64,000 nt of DNA from Streptomyces mutomycini (GTDB lineage: Bacteria > Actinomycetota > Actinomycetes > Streptomycetales > Streptomycetaceae), in the NCBI RefSeq assembly GCF_001700505.1, contig NZ_MAPV01000037.1, positions 58,789 through 122,788 of the forward strand, given 5' to 3'. Numbering within the stretch: the stretch's first letter is position 1; each line of letters begins with the position of its first letter. Below the pieces are notes generated by a model. That model saw only the letters and a list, made by a program, of their open reading frames with translations, was not told the DNA's origin and did not search any database. The position numbers were made by a program, and so were the translations under genes. Shown piece by piece: positions 7,513-15,794 of the stretch.

Positions 7513-8946
7513 TCAGTCCTTGATCTCGATCTTCTCTCCGTCGGCCGCGGGGGAGGGGACGACCGGTGCGGTACCGCCCGCCCTGCCCTGCAGGTTCCGG
7601 AGCAGCGCGCCCAGGTCGACGCCCGTGGTGGAGTTGAGCAGTTCCAGGCCCTGGGCGACGTTGTCGGTCACCGTGCGGGACAGCTGGCTCGCACCGTCCG
7701 TCGAGATGACCGTCAGCTTGTCGATGGCGCTCAGCGGCTCGGACGCCTTGGCGACGACCTGCGGGAGCACCTCCACCAGCATCTGGAGGACGGCCGCGTC
7801 GCCGTACTGCGCGAAGGCGTCGGCCTTCTTCTGCATGGCCTCCGCCTCGGCGGCGCCCTTCGCGGCGATGGCCGCCGCCTCGGACTCACCCTCGATGCGC
7901 ACGGCGTCGGCGAGGGCCGAGCGGTGGAGCTTCTCACCCTGACCGGTGAGACGGGAACGCTCCGCGTCGGCCTCGGCCTCCTTGACCTGGGCGATGCGGC
8001 GGGCCTCGGCCTCCTGCTCCGCCCGGTAGCGGGCGGCGTCGGCGGGCTTGCGGACCTTGGTGTCGAGCTCGCGGTCGGTCAGGGCCGCCTGGCGCTCGGC
8101 GACCTTCTCCTGCTCGGCGAGAACCTCCTGCTGACGGGCCGCCTCGGCGAGCGGTCCCGCGGCATTGGCCTTGGCCGCGGCGGCCTCGGTCTCGGCCTTG
8201 ATCTCGGCCTGCTTGAGGTAGAACGTCCGCTCGGCGATGGCGATCTCCTCGGCCGCCTTCAGCCTGGCCTGCTCGGAGGCGCGCCGGGCGATCGCCTCGG
8301 CGATGTCGGCCTCCTGCTTGGCGCGGGCGGCCTCGGGCCGGCCGAGGTCCTCGAGGTACGAGCCCTCGGTGGTGATGTCCTGGATCTGGAAGGCGTCCAG
8401 GATGAGGCCCTGACCGGAGAGGCTGGCCTCCGCCTCCTCGGCGACCTGCCCGGCGAACGCGGCGCGGTCGCGGATGATGTCCTCGACGGACATGCGGCCG
8501 ACGATCGCGCGGAGTGCTCCGGAGAGCACCTCCTGGGTGAAGCCGACGATGCCGTTCTGCTGCTGGAGGAAGCGCTGGGCCGCCGCGCGGATGGCGTCCT
8601 CGCTGCCGCCGACCTTGACGATCGCCACGCCCTCGAGGTTGGACTTCACACCGCGAAGGGTGACGGCGCCGCGTACGGCGACGGGAATGTGCCGGCTGGA
8701 GAGGTCCAGGGTGAACTTCTGCTGGACGAAGGGCACGACGAAGACGCCGCCGCCCACGACGACCTTCTGGCCGCTGTTGTCGATGCTGGTGCGGCCGGTC
8801 ACCGGATCGGTGGACTTCTTGCCGCGGCGCCCCGTGATGATGAAGGCCTGGCTGGGGCCGGCGACCTTGTAACGGGTGATCACGGCGAGGGCCAGGAGCA
8901 CGATGAGTACGACAATGCCGATGACGGCGATCACTACTGGGCTCAT
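7513..8946 (-). CDS. Flotillin-like SPFH/Band-7 protein
   Basis: A 477-residue protein with one N-terminal membrane helix (VIAVIGIVVLIVLLALAVIT, residues 4-23). An SPFH domain follows (about 30-200, including RHIPVAVRGAVTLRGVKSN). A long Ala/Glu-rich coiled coil (about 210-400, ARAKQEADIAEAIARRASEQ and similar repeats) has the AE repeats of flotillins. Flotillins oligomerise on the cytoplasmic membrane and organise membrane domains. The gene is followed after 84 nt of spacing by nothing on its own strand; the NfeD-like gene lies just upstream (9031-9552), the usual pairing. Confidence 0.92.
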   Translation of the reverse strand: MSPVVIAVIGIVVLIVLLALAVITRYKVAGPSQAFIITGRRGKKSTDPVTGRTSIDNSGQKVVVGGGVFVVPFVQQKFTLDLSSRHIPVAVRGAVTLRGVKSNLEGVAIVKVGGSEDAIRAAAQRFLQQQNGIVGFTQEVLSGALRAIVGRMSVEDIIRDRAAFAGQVAEEAEASLSGQGLILDAFQIQDITTEGSYLEDLGRPEAARAKQEADIAEAIARRASEQARLKAAEEIAIAERTFYLKQAEIKAETEAAAAKANAAGPLAEAARQQEVLAEQEKVAERQAALTDRELDTKVRKPADAARYRAEQEAEARRIAQVKEAEADAERSRLTGQGEKLHRSALADAVRIEGESEAAAIAAKGAAEAEAMQKKADAFAQYGDAAVLQMLVEVLPQVVAKASEPLSAIDKLTVISTDGASQLSRTVTDNVAQGLELLNSTTGVDLGALLRNLQGRAGGTAPVVPSPAADGEKIEIKD

Positions 8947-9030
8947 GAGAGGTGTCCCCCCTGCCCTCCCGACGGGACGGCAGTGTGTTCGGCTGTACGG
9001 GTTTCGGACAGGCGTATGACTCGGTGGTGG

Positions 9031-9552
9031 TCAGCGCTCGACGGGGCGGACCGTGACCGAGGTGGTCGAAAGGGTGGCCTCCACCCAGATCTCGGCACCG
9101 CGTTCGACCGGCACGGCGCTCTTCGCGGAGAACTTCACGGTCTGGCCTGCGAGTCGCAGCAGGACCTCGCCGTAGCCGTCGGCCGGGATCGGGGTGACGA
9201 CGGATCCCGAGGTGCCGACGAGGTCGTCGCCGCGTGGTGTGGCCGTGGTCTGATCGCGCATCAGGGCCTGGCTGAACTTCCAGGTCAGCCAGGCCGCGAC
9301 GAGGCCCGCAAGGGTGCCGGCCACGAGGGCCACGGGGAGTCCGGACCCGGTGGTGCCGAGAACGACCGCACCGCCGAAGCCGAGCATGGACAGGAAGCCG
9401 GCGATGACGGGCAGCGAGAGCAGGCCGTCGAAGAAGCCGTTCAGCAGCCCGCCCAGTGCGTCGCCGAGGAGCCCTTCGAGGATTCCGTCGAAGACCAGGG
9501 AGAGGGCGAGAAGCGCGATTCCCGCAATGCCGAGACCGAGAAGAACGGTCAC
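9031..9552 (-). CDS. NfeD-like membrane protein
   Basis: A 173-residue protein starting at a GTG (9552) preceded by GGGGGAG. The N-terminal two thirds hold hydrophobic, Gly/Leu-rich segments (LLGLGIAGIALLALSLVF; LPVIAGFLSMLGFGGAVVLG; LPVALVAGTLAGLVAAWL). The last 70 residues form a small beta domain (LVGTSGSVVTPIPADGYGEV) matching the OB-fold of NfeD1b proteins. It lies 84 nt upstream of the flotillin gene on the same strand, so the two probably form an operon and the product anchors or partners the flotillin (family knowledge plus inference). Confidence 0.82.
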   Translation of the reverse strand: MTVLLGLGIAGIALLALSLVFDGILEGLLGDALGGLLNGFFDGLLSLPVIAGFLSMLGFGGAVVLGTTGSGLPVALVAGTLAGLVAAWLTWKFSQALMRDQTTATPRGDDLVGTSGSVVTPIPADGYGEVLLRLAGQTVKFSAKSAVPVERGAEIWVEATLSTTSVTVRPVER

Positions 9553-9657
9553 GTGATCACTCCCCCGGTGTTCGCTGTCCCCCGACAAGTTTCCGTCGAA
9601 CTGCCTGAATGGTCCCATGCCGGACGGTGTGGGGATACTGCCGGAATCCGGCAGTCT

Positions 9658-10143
9658 TCAGGGAGTTCGAATGCCGGAAAGCTGCTCGGCGAGCGTGTCG
9701 ATGGACTGGAAGGTGGCGCCGAGCAGGGCGACGTGCTTCCACCGCAGCACACCGTCCGGCCCGATCAGGAAGACGGAACGGCGTACGCCGATGCCGGGTG
9801 CGGCGACCCCGTAGGCCCGGGCGGTCTGCCGGCCCACGTCGGCCAGCAGGGGCATGCGCAGGCCGAAGCCGCGGGCGAAGGACTCGTGGCTGTCCACATC
9901 CTGCGGGCTGATCCCCCAGACCTCGGCGTCGAGGCCCTCGAAGGTCTCGAACCCCGAGGAGTAGGAGCAGAGCTGCTTGGTGCACACGGCCGTGTTGTCA
10001 CCGGGGTAGAAGGCGAGGACGACGGCCCGGCCGCGCGCGGCCGAGAGCGTGTGGTCGCGCCGCTCGAAGGTGTCGTCGTCGAGCGTGCCGCCCGGGAGGG
10101 TGAAGTCCGGTGCGGGCTGACCGATCTGAGGTCCTGACGCCAT
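9658..10143 (-). CDS. bcp: BCP/PrxQ-type peroxiredoxin
   Basis: A 161-residue thiol peroxidase of the AhpC/TSA superfamily. The catalytic segment reads YPGDNTAVCTKQLCSY. The first cysteine is the peroxidatic residue in the PxxxTxxC context, and the second, five residues on, is the resolving cysteine of the atypical 2-Cys BCP/PrxQ class. The remainder (VWGISPQDVDSHESFARGF, LLADVGRQTARAYGV) is standard. It reduces hydroperoxides in the cytoplasm with thioredoxin. It starts with MASGPQIGQPAPDF and is divergent from the hydrolase at 10306. Confidence 0.92.
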   Translation of the reverse strand: MASGPQIGQPAPDFTLPGGTLDDDTFERRDHTLSAARGRAVVLAFYPGDNTAVCTKQLCSYSSGFETFEGLDAEVWGISPQDVDSHESFARGFGLRMPLLADVGRQTARAYGVAAPGIGVRRSVFLIGPDGVLRWKHVALLGATFQSIDTLAEQLSGIRTP

Positions 10144-10305
10144 GTCGGCGGCTCCTTTGGTCGGATGCGGGAAGGGACTGTGCCTCGTACAGTGAACGGC
10201 ACCTTTTCACGCATCGACACGTTCGGCCCATCCGTACGCCGTCCGGCACCGAATATGGGGTGAGTACGCGGGCACCGGCCCCGTACACCTGATCCGGAGG
10301 TACGT

Positions 10306-11049
10306 GTGGCCGAAAGACCGCCGTCGGCAGCGGTGCTCATCCTGCACGGCGGCTACGAGACGGGCTTGGCGGCGCCGGCGCCCGGCGTCCTCAACCTGCC
10401 CGGTCTGCGGATGCTGCCGGTCTCGCGCGCGGTGTCCCGTGCGGTGCGCGGCGACTCCGGGGTGCGGGTGCAGCGGGTCCGCTACACGCACCGCGGGTGG
10501 AACGGAAGCCGCGAGGACCCGCTGCACGACGCCCTGCGGGTGCTGGACGCCCTGCGCCGCGAGGCGGGAGACATTCCCGTGGTCCTCGTCGGCCACTCCA
10601 TGGGGGCCCGAGCCGCTCTCCACGCGGCCGGGCACCCCCTGGTCCGCTCCGTGGTGGGTCTCGCCCCGTGGTGCCCGCCCGGTGATCCGGTGACACAGCT
10701 GGCGGGGCGGGACGTCGTTCTGCTGCACAGCACCAAGGACCGGGTGACGAGCCCCCTGGCGTCCCAGTCGCTCACGGCCAGGGCGCGCCGTGCGGGTGCC
10801 CGCACCTGCCTGGTGACGATTCCGGGCAGCGACCACGCGATGATCCGCCGGGCACCGGCCTGGCACCACCTGGCGGGGCTGCTGGTGACGGGGCTGCTGG
10901 GGCTGGTTCCGGTGCCGACGCGGGTCGAGGCGGCGTTCGGGCTGCCGCGGGGGGCCGCGGCCTCCGAGGGGACGCTGTCGCTGGACGGGCTCGGTGCCGG
11001 GGGGCCGGTTGCGCGGAGATGTGGGGCGGAGCGGGGCGGCAGACGATGA
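10306..11049 (+). CDS. Alpha/beta hydrolase
   Basis: A protein of about 247 residues with an alpha/beta-hydrolase fold: an early strand and oxyanion turn (VLILHGGYETG), nucleophile elbow VVLVGHSMGARAA with the catalytic serine, acid strand LLHSTKDRVTSP and catalytic histidine IPGSDHAMIRR. This resembles dienelactone-hydrolase-like enzymes of Streptomyces. The GTG at 10306 follows CCGGAGG at 10294-10300. The C-terminal tail after residue 200 is low in structure and Gly/Ala-rich. The substrate is unknown. Confidence 0.85.
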   Translation: MAERPPSAAVLILHGGYETGLAAPAPGVLNLPGLRMLPVSRAVSRAVRGDSGVRVQRVRYTHRGWNGSREDPLHDALRVLDALRREAGDIPVVLVGHSMGARAALHAAGHPLVRSVVGLAPWCPPGDPVTQLAGRDVVLLHSTKDRVTSPLASQSLTARARRAGARTCLVTIPGSDHAMIRRAPAWHHLAGLLVTGLLGLVPVPTRVEAAFGLPRGAAASEGTLSLDGLGAGGPVARRCGAERGGRR

Positions 11050-11100
11050 GCTGCCGGGTGCCCGGCCGCCCGTGAGGGCCGGCCGCTCCGCGCCCGCAGG

Positions 11101-11303
11101 GCACGCACCTCCCTGTTCATGTACACCGACGGGCTGGTGAACGCAGGGGCGAGGACATCGACGTGTCGTTCGCGGGGCTCGCGGAGCTCACGATGCCGTC
11201 GGGCGGGAGGCTGCAGGATCTGCTGGACGAGGTCGTGGACCGGTTCGCCGCGACGGCCGAGGACGACATCGCGGTGCTCGTCTCGCGCAGCCGCGGCTAC
11301 TGA
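11101..11303 (+). pseudogene. Remnant of SpoIIE/PP2C-type phosphatase, frameshifted
   Basis: Frame 1 gives SLFMYTDGLV and, one base out of register, frame 2 gives ERRGEDIDVSFAGLAEL and then DEVVDRFAATAEDDIAVLVS to a stop at 11303. Joined, these are the C-terminal end of a PP2C/SpoIIE phosphatase (YTDGLVE...DDIAVL). One G is missing near 11139, and nothing upstream supplies the rest of the catalytic domain. It is a 5'-truncated, frameshifted fragment overlapping the end of the small gene on the other strand. Confidence 0.75.
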
Positions 11304-11530
11304 CCGCCCGCAGCGCGGGAGCGCCCGGAGGAGCGTCCGCGCAGCCGGCGCAGGATGAGCAGGGCGGACGTGATCAGGGGCAGCAGCCCCGCCACGGTGT
11401 TCGCGGTGGTCAGCCTGTTGCCGGTGCCGCGCGTCCGGCGCATCTGCCTGACCGTGCGCACGACGGCGATCGCGCTGCTTCCCAGACTCAGGAGCAGGCC
11501 GGCCTTGGAGTTCGAGGTTTTCCTGGGCAT
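11297..11530 (-). CDS. Small conserved-type membrane protein
   Basis: A 77-residue protein with a start well supported by GGAGG 8 nt upstream of the ATG at 11530. It has a short basic N-terminus (MPRKTSNSKAG), a hydrophobic segment (LLLSLGSSAIAVV), a basic linker (RQMRRTRGTGNRL) and a second hydrophobic segment (TVAGLLPLITSALLIL), then an Arg-rich tail. I do not recognise a named family. It is probably a small two-helix membrane protein. Its 3' end overlaps the decayed PP2C fragment. Confidence 0.65.
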   Translation of the reverse strand: MPRKTSNSKAGLLLSLGSSAIAVVRTVRQMRRTRGTGNRLTTANTVAGLLPLITSALLILRRLRGRSSGRSRAAGGQ

Positions 11531-11674
11531 CCGTGCGCCTCCGGTGGCATCGCTGCGTGGCCCCCCGTCCACGTAACCGGCTCCGGTGCGGGTCCGCAAA
11601 CGGGGCCGCCAGGGCTACCGGGGCGGGTGGGCCGGCCCGCTGCCCGTGCGCGCGGGCCTGGCGGATTTCCGTGG

Positions 11675-12259
11675 CTAGGCGAAGAGGAAACCGGCCGCCG
11701 TCGCCGCGCCCACGGCCGCGCCCGCGGCCGTCTGGGCCACCGAGTGGTATCCCAGGGCCACCCGCGACCAGCACACGGCGAGGGCGGCGGCACCCGCGCA
11801 CAGCCACCACGGGGAGTGCGTCACGGAGAGAAGTGCGACCACGGCCGACGCGACCGCTGAGTCGACCGAGATCTTCCAGAGAGCGTTGACCGCCAGGAGC
11901 ACGGTCGTCATCACCCACAGTGAGATCGTCGCGATCAGGATGCCGGGGGGCGCACCGCCGAGAACCATGATCAGCGCGCCGGTGCCGAGCGAGCCCAGGA
12001 TCACCAGGAAGATCGGCGCCCGCTGGGTCCTGTCCACCACGTGCCGGTCGCCCCAGGTGCCGCGCCCGCGCTCCCACTCGATGTAGCCGGCGGGGACGAG
12101 GCCGGCGCAGAGGGCACCGAGGAAACCCCAGGGCAGCCCGGTCCAGTCCCCGGCGGAGGCCATCCCGATGGCGAGCATGCCGACGAGCAGCACATTGCGG
12201 GGCTGCAGGACGTCCGTCACCGTGCGGGCCGTCGTCGCGGTCCTGTCCGTGCCGCTCAT
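11675..12259 (-). CDS. PAP2-related integral membrane protein
   Basis: A 194-residue protein with six hydrophobic segments. The C-terminal part resembles the third motif of PAP2 phosphatases (CWSRVALGYHSVAQTAAGAAVG, compare SRxxxGxHxxxxxxAG), and NALWKISVDSAV recalls the WKISVH stretch of actinobacterial PAP2-like proteins. The KxxxxxxRP and PSGH motifs are not visible, and histidine is replaced by aspartate in KISVD, so activity is doubtful. It may be a lipid-related membrane protein. The start at 12259 (MSGTDRT) was chosen over the upstream MMRGRRH because the earlier residues look non-coding. Confidence 0.65.
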   Translation of the reverse strand: MSGTDRTATTARTVTDVLQPRNVLLVGMLAIGMASAGDWTGLPWGFLGALCAGLVPAGYIEWERGRGTWGDRHVVDRTQRAPIFLVILGSLGTGALIMVLGGAPPGILIATISLWVMTTVLLAVNALWKISVDSAVASAVVALLSVTHSPWWLCAGAAALAVCWSRVALGYHSVAQTAAGAAVGAATAAGFLFA

Positions 12260-12323
12260 GCCGTGTGTGCTCCGGGTCGCGCGGGCCGTGCGGCCCGGTC
12301 GGTGCCGACGGCCGCGCATCAAC

Positions 12324-12359
12324 GTAGCCCTTCACGACGGGGGATGCGTGAAGGGCTAC
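12324..12359. promoter_or_regulatory. 13-bp inverted repeat in divergent promoter region
   Basis: GTAGCCCTTCACG and CGTGAAGGGCTAC are perfect 13-bp arms around a 10-nt spacer. It lies between two divergently transcribed genes (starts 12259 and 12602), so a terminator role is unlikely and an operator is more plausible. Confidence 0.6.
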
Positions 12360-12601
12360 CCGTGCAGTATGACCGTTCGCAGGTTCGCCGACAACTGACT
12401 GCCCGGTCAGCCCTGTTGGGGTGGCCGGGCGGTTACGGAGGGCTCCTCCGGGGCGTCGCGCGGCAGCGGGCGGCGCGCGCGCCACGCCGGAGACCGGGGA
12501 AACCTGTTTCAGCCGCGATAGACATGTCCTACCCCTACGCCTAGGGTTTCTTGTGCAGTCAGGCCATATCGGTGGCCCGGTGCGCAGCAGAAGAGGTGCA
12601 G

Positions 12602-12946
12602 ATGCCCCCGGAATCCCCGTCGCAGCCTTCGGACCGTCTCGACGACGACGACTACCCCGCGTACACGATGGGGCGGGCCGCCGAGATGATCGGTGCGACG
12701 CCAGGCTTCCTCAGGGCCATCGGTGAGGCCCGCCTGATCACCCCGCTGCGCTCCGAGGGCGGCCACCGCCGCTACTCGCGCTACCAACTGCGTATCGCGG
12801 CCCGCGCCCGGGAGCTGGTGGACGGCGGCACGCCGGTCGAGGCGGCCTGCCGCATCGTCATCCTCGAGGACCAGCTGGAGGAGGCCCTCAGCCTCAACGA
12901 GCAACTGCGCCGGCCTGCGTCCGGCCGGAGCGGCGCCGATTCCTGA
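12602..12946 (+). CDS. MerR-like small DNA-binding regulator, paralog B
   Basis: A 114-residue protein closely similar to the product at 6995-7336. Shared blocks include LDDDDYPAYTMGRAAEMIG, ITPLRSEGGHRRYSRYQL and ACRIVILEDQLEEA. It has the same single MerR-type wHTH plus C-terminal coiled coil and no sensor domain. An AGAGGTG ribosome site lies just before the ATG at 12602. It lies upstream of the cold-shock gene cluster, suggesting a possible stress link (inference). Target sites are unknown. Confidence 0.85.
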   Translation: MPPESPSQPSDRLDDDDYPAYTMGRAAEMIGATPGFLRAIGEARLITPLRSEGGHRRYSRYQLRIAARARELVDGGTPVEAACRIVILEDQLEEALSLNEQLRRPASGRSGADS

Positions 12947-13251
12947 CCGGCGTGCGGGTGTATATCTGTTTCGACGGGGACAGAAATACGCGCTATGCGC
13001 GGTGAGGGTTTATGCCCTGCGTGACGGAGTGAAGCCGTAGTGATATGGCGTACAGCTCACTCGCGCCTCAATCGTGCTACTGTTGATCTCAGTTGCAGTT
13101 GTGGTTCCCAAAACTTCAAGTGCACTCACTGTTTTCACTCCAGTGAGCGCGCTTTTGTATTTCCGGTCTCTTCCGGACGGGGCAATCATTTGCGGCGACG
13201 TAGGGCTCACACAGTGTGGGCCCACGGGCAACGCCCCGAAGGAGATATGAC
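12947..13251 (+). promoter_or_regulatory. Long AT-richer leader/promoter region of cold-shock gene
   Basis: This 305-nt region is visibly richer in A/T than its surroundings. It contains small inverted repeats: CTCACTG/CAGTGAG around 13127-13147 and CACACAGTGTG near 13208-13218. It ends in AAGGAGA at 13239. A long structured leader would fit cold-responsive translation, but no specific riboregulator is recognised. Confidence 0.4.
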
Positions 13252-13455
13252 ATGGCTACTGGCACCGTGAAGTGGTTCAACGCGGAAAAGGGTTTCGGCT
13301 TCATCGAGCAGGAGGGTGGCGGCGCTGACGTCTTCGCCCACTACTCGAACATCGCCGCCCAGGGCTTCCGCGAGCTGCAGGAAGGCCAGAAGGTGAACTT
13401 CGACGTCACGCAGGGCCAGAAGGGCCCGCAGGCGGAGAACATCACCCCCGCCTGA
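13252..13455 (+). CDS. CspA-family cold-shock protein
   Basis: A 67-residue single cold-shock domain. RNP-1 is KGFGFIEQ (residues 15-22) and RNP-2 reads VFAHYS; the start [17 protein letters not shown] is canonical. It binds single-stranded RNA/DNA as a chaperone. The ATG at 13252 follows AAGGAGA. It is followed by a hairpin terminator and then a DEAD-box helicase gene, a cold-adaptation pairing seen in other Streptomyces. Confidence 0.97.
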   Translation: MATGTVKWFNAEKGFGFIEQEGGGADVFAHYSNIAAQGFRELQEGQKVNFDVTQGQKGPQAENITPA

Positions 13456-13478
13456 TCGCATAGGCGTACGGCGCAGCT

Positions 13479-13522
13479 GGGGCCCGCACCTTGGGGTGCG
13501 GGTCCCGGCTCGTTGTGTTTTT
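13479..13522 (+). terminator. Hairpin terminator after csp
   Basis: GGCCCGCACC and GGTGCGGGTCC form a stem with one mismatch around TTGG, followed by a T-rich stretch (GTTGTGTTTTT). It closes the csp transcript. Confidence 0.75.
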
Positions 13523-13757
13523 CCGGCCGCGGCCAGGTCCGTCGCACCGAGTGGGTAATTCCCGGTGTGCACGCGAGGCGCGGCACGGCGTGTTACTGCA
13601 GTCATATGGAGTGCCGAATCCTGCTGGTTCACCCGGCGGACGGGCTTCGTTATTCGATATTTCACCGGCTCGTTCTTGCGATTCTTGGCGCCGTACATGG
13701 CTGCAGCCGCCCGGAAAGAATCCCTCGACACGTGCCATTCGAGGGAAAGGTTCTCCA

Positions 13758-15326
13758 TTGAACCGCGATCGCACAGCTCGCACGAACGACCGATTCTCCC
13801 GGACACGCTCCGGCGGATCCGCCGGCAGCCGCACCGCCAACGGATTCCGTTCGGCGGGATCCGGCCGTCAGGGCGCCCCGGGTTCGCAGGGCCGCTCCGG
13901 CGGACCGAAGCGCTCCGGCGGCTACGGCCGCCGCTCCTCCGCCGTCACGGGTGAGTTCGCCCTGCCGGTGACCATCACCCCCGCCCTGCCCGCCGCGGAG
14001 TCCTTCGCGGACCTGGACATGCCCGCGCCCCTCCTGGCGGCGCTGGCCTCCGAGGGCATGTCGGTGCCGTTCCCCATCCAGGCGGCCACCCTGCCGAACT
14101 CGCTCGCCGGACGGGACGTCCTGGGCCGAGGACGCACGGGATCGGGCAAGACGCTCGCCTTCGGCCTGGCCCTGCTGGCACGCACCGCCGGCAACCGCGC
14201 CGACGCACGCCGTCCGCTCGCCCTGGTCCTCGTCCCCACCCGGGAACTGGCCCAGCAGGTCACCGACGCGCTCACCCCGTACGCCCGGTCCCTCAGGCTC
14301 CGGCTGGCCACGGTCGTCGGCGGTATGTCGATCGGCCGCCAGGCCAGCGCGCTGCGCGGCGGCGCCGAAGTCGTGGTCGCCACCCCGGGCCGGCTCAAGG
14401 ACCTCATCGAGCGCGGCGACTGCAAGCTCGACCGGGTCGCCATCACCGTCCTGGACGAGGCCGACCAGATGGCCGACATGGGCTTCATGCCGCAGGTCAC
14501 CGAGCTGCTGGACCAGGTCGGCCCCGACGGTCAGCGGATGCTGTTCTCGGCCACGCTGGACCGCAACGTGGACCTCCTGGTCCGCCGCTACCTGCACGAC
14601 CCGGTCGTCCACTCCGTGGACCCCGCGGCCGGCGCCGTGACGACGATGGAGCACCACGTGCTCTACGTCCAGGGCGCCGACAAGTACGCGACGACGACCG
14701 AGATCGCCGCCCGCGAGGGCCGCGTGATCATGTTCCTGGACACCAAGCACGCGGTGGACAAGCTCACCGACCACCTGCTGCACAGCGGTGTGCGGGCTGC
14801 CGCGCTGCACGGCGGGAAGTCGCAGCCGCAGCGGACCCGCACCCTGGACCGGTTCAAGACCGGTCATGTCACGGTGCTGGTCGCCACGAACGTCGCCGCC
14901 CGCGGCATCCACGTCGACAACCTCGACCTGGTCGTCAACGTCGACCCGCCCAGCGACCACAAGGACTACCTGCACCGCGGCGGGCGTACCGCGCGCGCCG
15001 GTGAGTCCGGCAGTGTCGTCACGCTCGTGCTGCCCAACCAGCGCCGTGAGATGACCCGGCTGATGGCCGACGCCGGCATCACGCCGCAGGTCGCCCAGGT
15101 CCGCTCCGGCGAGGCCGAGCTGCACCGCATCACCGGAGCCCAGGCACCGTCGGGTGTGCCCGTCACGATCACCTCACCGGTGACGGAGCGCGCCAAGGGC
15201 AGCGGTTCGGGGCCTCGCGGCCGGCGCGGCGCGCGTCCCGGCCAGGGCCGCCGCTCCAACGCCAACACGGCGACGCCGCAGGCGCGTGCCGCTGCGGCGC
15301 AGCGCCGGACCAACAAGGCCGCGTAG
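13758..15326 (+). CDS. DEAD-box ATP-dependent RNA helicase
   Basis: A protein of about 522 residues with all helicase motifs. They are the Q-motif region (FADLDMPAPLLAALASEGM then PFPIQ), motif I GRGRTGSGKT, Ia PTRELAQQ, Ib TPGRL, II LDEADQMADMG, III SATLD, and VI HRGGRTARAG. The N-terminal 75 residues are Arg/Ser/Gly-rich and disordered, and a basic tail follows the core. I chose the TTG at 13758 (preceded by GAAAGG) because the upstream in-frame sequence has no coding character. It probably unwinds RNA during cold stress. It has a 235-nt AT-richer leader after the csp terminator. Confidence 0.93.
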   Translation: MNRDRTARTNDRFSRTRSGGSAGSRTANGFRSAGSGRQGAPGSQGRSGGPKRSGGYGRRSSAVTGEFALPVTITPALPAAESFADLDMPAPLLAALASEGMSVPFPIQAATLPNSLAGRDVLGRGRTGSGKTLAFGLALLARTAGNRADARRPLALVLVPTRELAQQVTDALTPYARSLRLRLATVVGGMSIGRQASALRGGAEVVVATPGRLKDLIERGDCKLDRVAITVLDEADQMADMGFMPQVTELLDQVGPDGQRMLFSATLDRNVDLLVRRYLHDPVVHSVDPAAGAVTTMEHHVLYVQGADKYATTTEIAAREGRVIMFLDTKHAVDKLTDHLLHSGVRAAALHGGKSQPQRTRTLDRFKTGHVTVLVATNVAARGIHVDNLDLVVNVDPPSDHKDYLHRGGRTARAGESGSVVTLVLPNQRREMTRLMADAGITPQVAQVRSGEAELHRITGAQAPSGVPVTITSPVTERAKGSGSGPRGRRGARPGQGRRSNANTATPQARAAAAQRRTNKAA

Positions 15327-15390
15327 TCGTCCGGCCGGGACTCCGGCCGACCGTTTCCGGCTTTCTCCGCGACCATCTTGTTGAGGCACC

Positions 15391-15699
15391 ATGCGCTGTG
15401 TCATCGCCCGCTTCCCCTTCGACCTCTTCAAGAACGAGGTCGAGGACTCCATGAAGGGCATCAAGCCCGAACCCGTCACCGGTGACGCGGTGGTCATCAG
15501 CCGCCGTGTCTACCCCGTCAAGCAGGTCGGCGAGATCATCACCCGCCAGGACCGCAGGGACTTCACCGCGGGCGAGGTGACCAGGGCGCTGACGCGTCTC
15601 GGCTTCACCTGCCGCCCGGCCGAGGTGCCCGCACCCGCGGCGCCCCTCAGCCCGCTGGAGAACGCGTCCGCCCTGCTCGGGACGCCCCGCGAAGCCTGA
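15391..15699 (+). CDS. SCO5918 family protein
   Basis: A 102-residue protein matching what I remember of the Streptomyces SCO5918 family: MRCVIARFPFDLFKNEVEDS, GIKPEPVTGDAVVISRRVYP, KQVGEIITRQDRRDFTAGEV and LTRLGFTCR. The function is unknown. It lies 64 nt downstream of the helicase gene on the same strand and is likely co-transcribed, so a role in RNA or cold physiology is possible. The name rests on memory of the family sequence, not on a search. Confidence 0.8.
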   Translation: MRCVIARFPFDLFKNEVEDSMKGIKPEPVTGDAVVISRRVYPVKQVGEIITRQDRRDFTAGEVTRALTRLGFTCRPAEVPAPAAPLSPLENASALLGTPREA

Positions 15700-15718
15700 G
15701 CCGCCGCTCTTCCCGACA

Positions 15719-15754
15719 CCGCACCCCCGAGGCCTCCCGGCTCCGGGGGTGCGG
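15719..15754. terminator. Bidirectional hairpin terminator
   Basis: CCGCACCCCCG and CGGGGGTGCGG are perfect 11-bp arms between the convergent SCO5918-family and oxidoreductase genes. Confidence 0.75.
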
Positions 15755-15794
15755 TGCGTCCGGGCCGTGGCCGCACCGGCCCCCGCCCCGGACC

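Noticed and set aside
7495..10137. 880-codon open frame on the plus strand
   Set aside because: It is the GC-rich antisense shadow of the flotillin, NfeD-like and peroxiredoxin genes, which carry clear motifs on the minus strand.
10482..12485. 667-codon open frame on the minus strand
   Set aside because: Arg/Pro/Ala-rich shadow frame crossing several better-supported genes.
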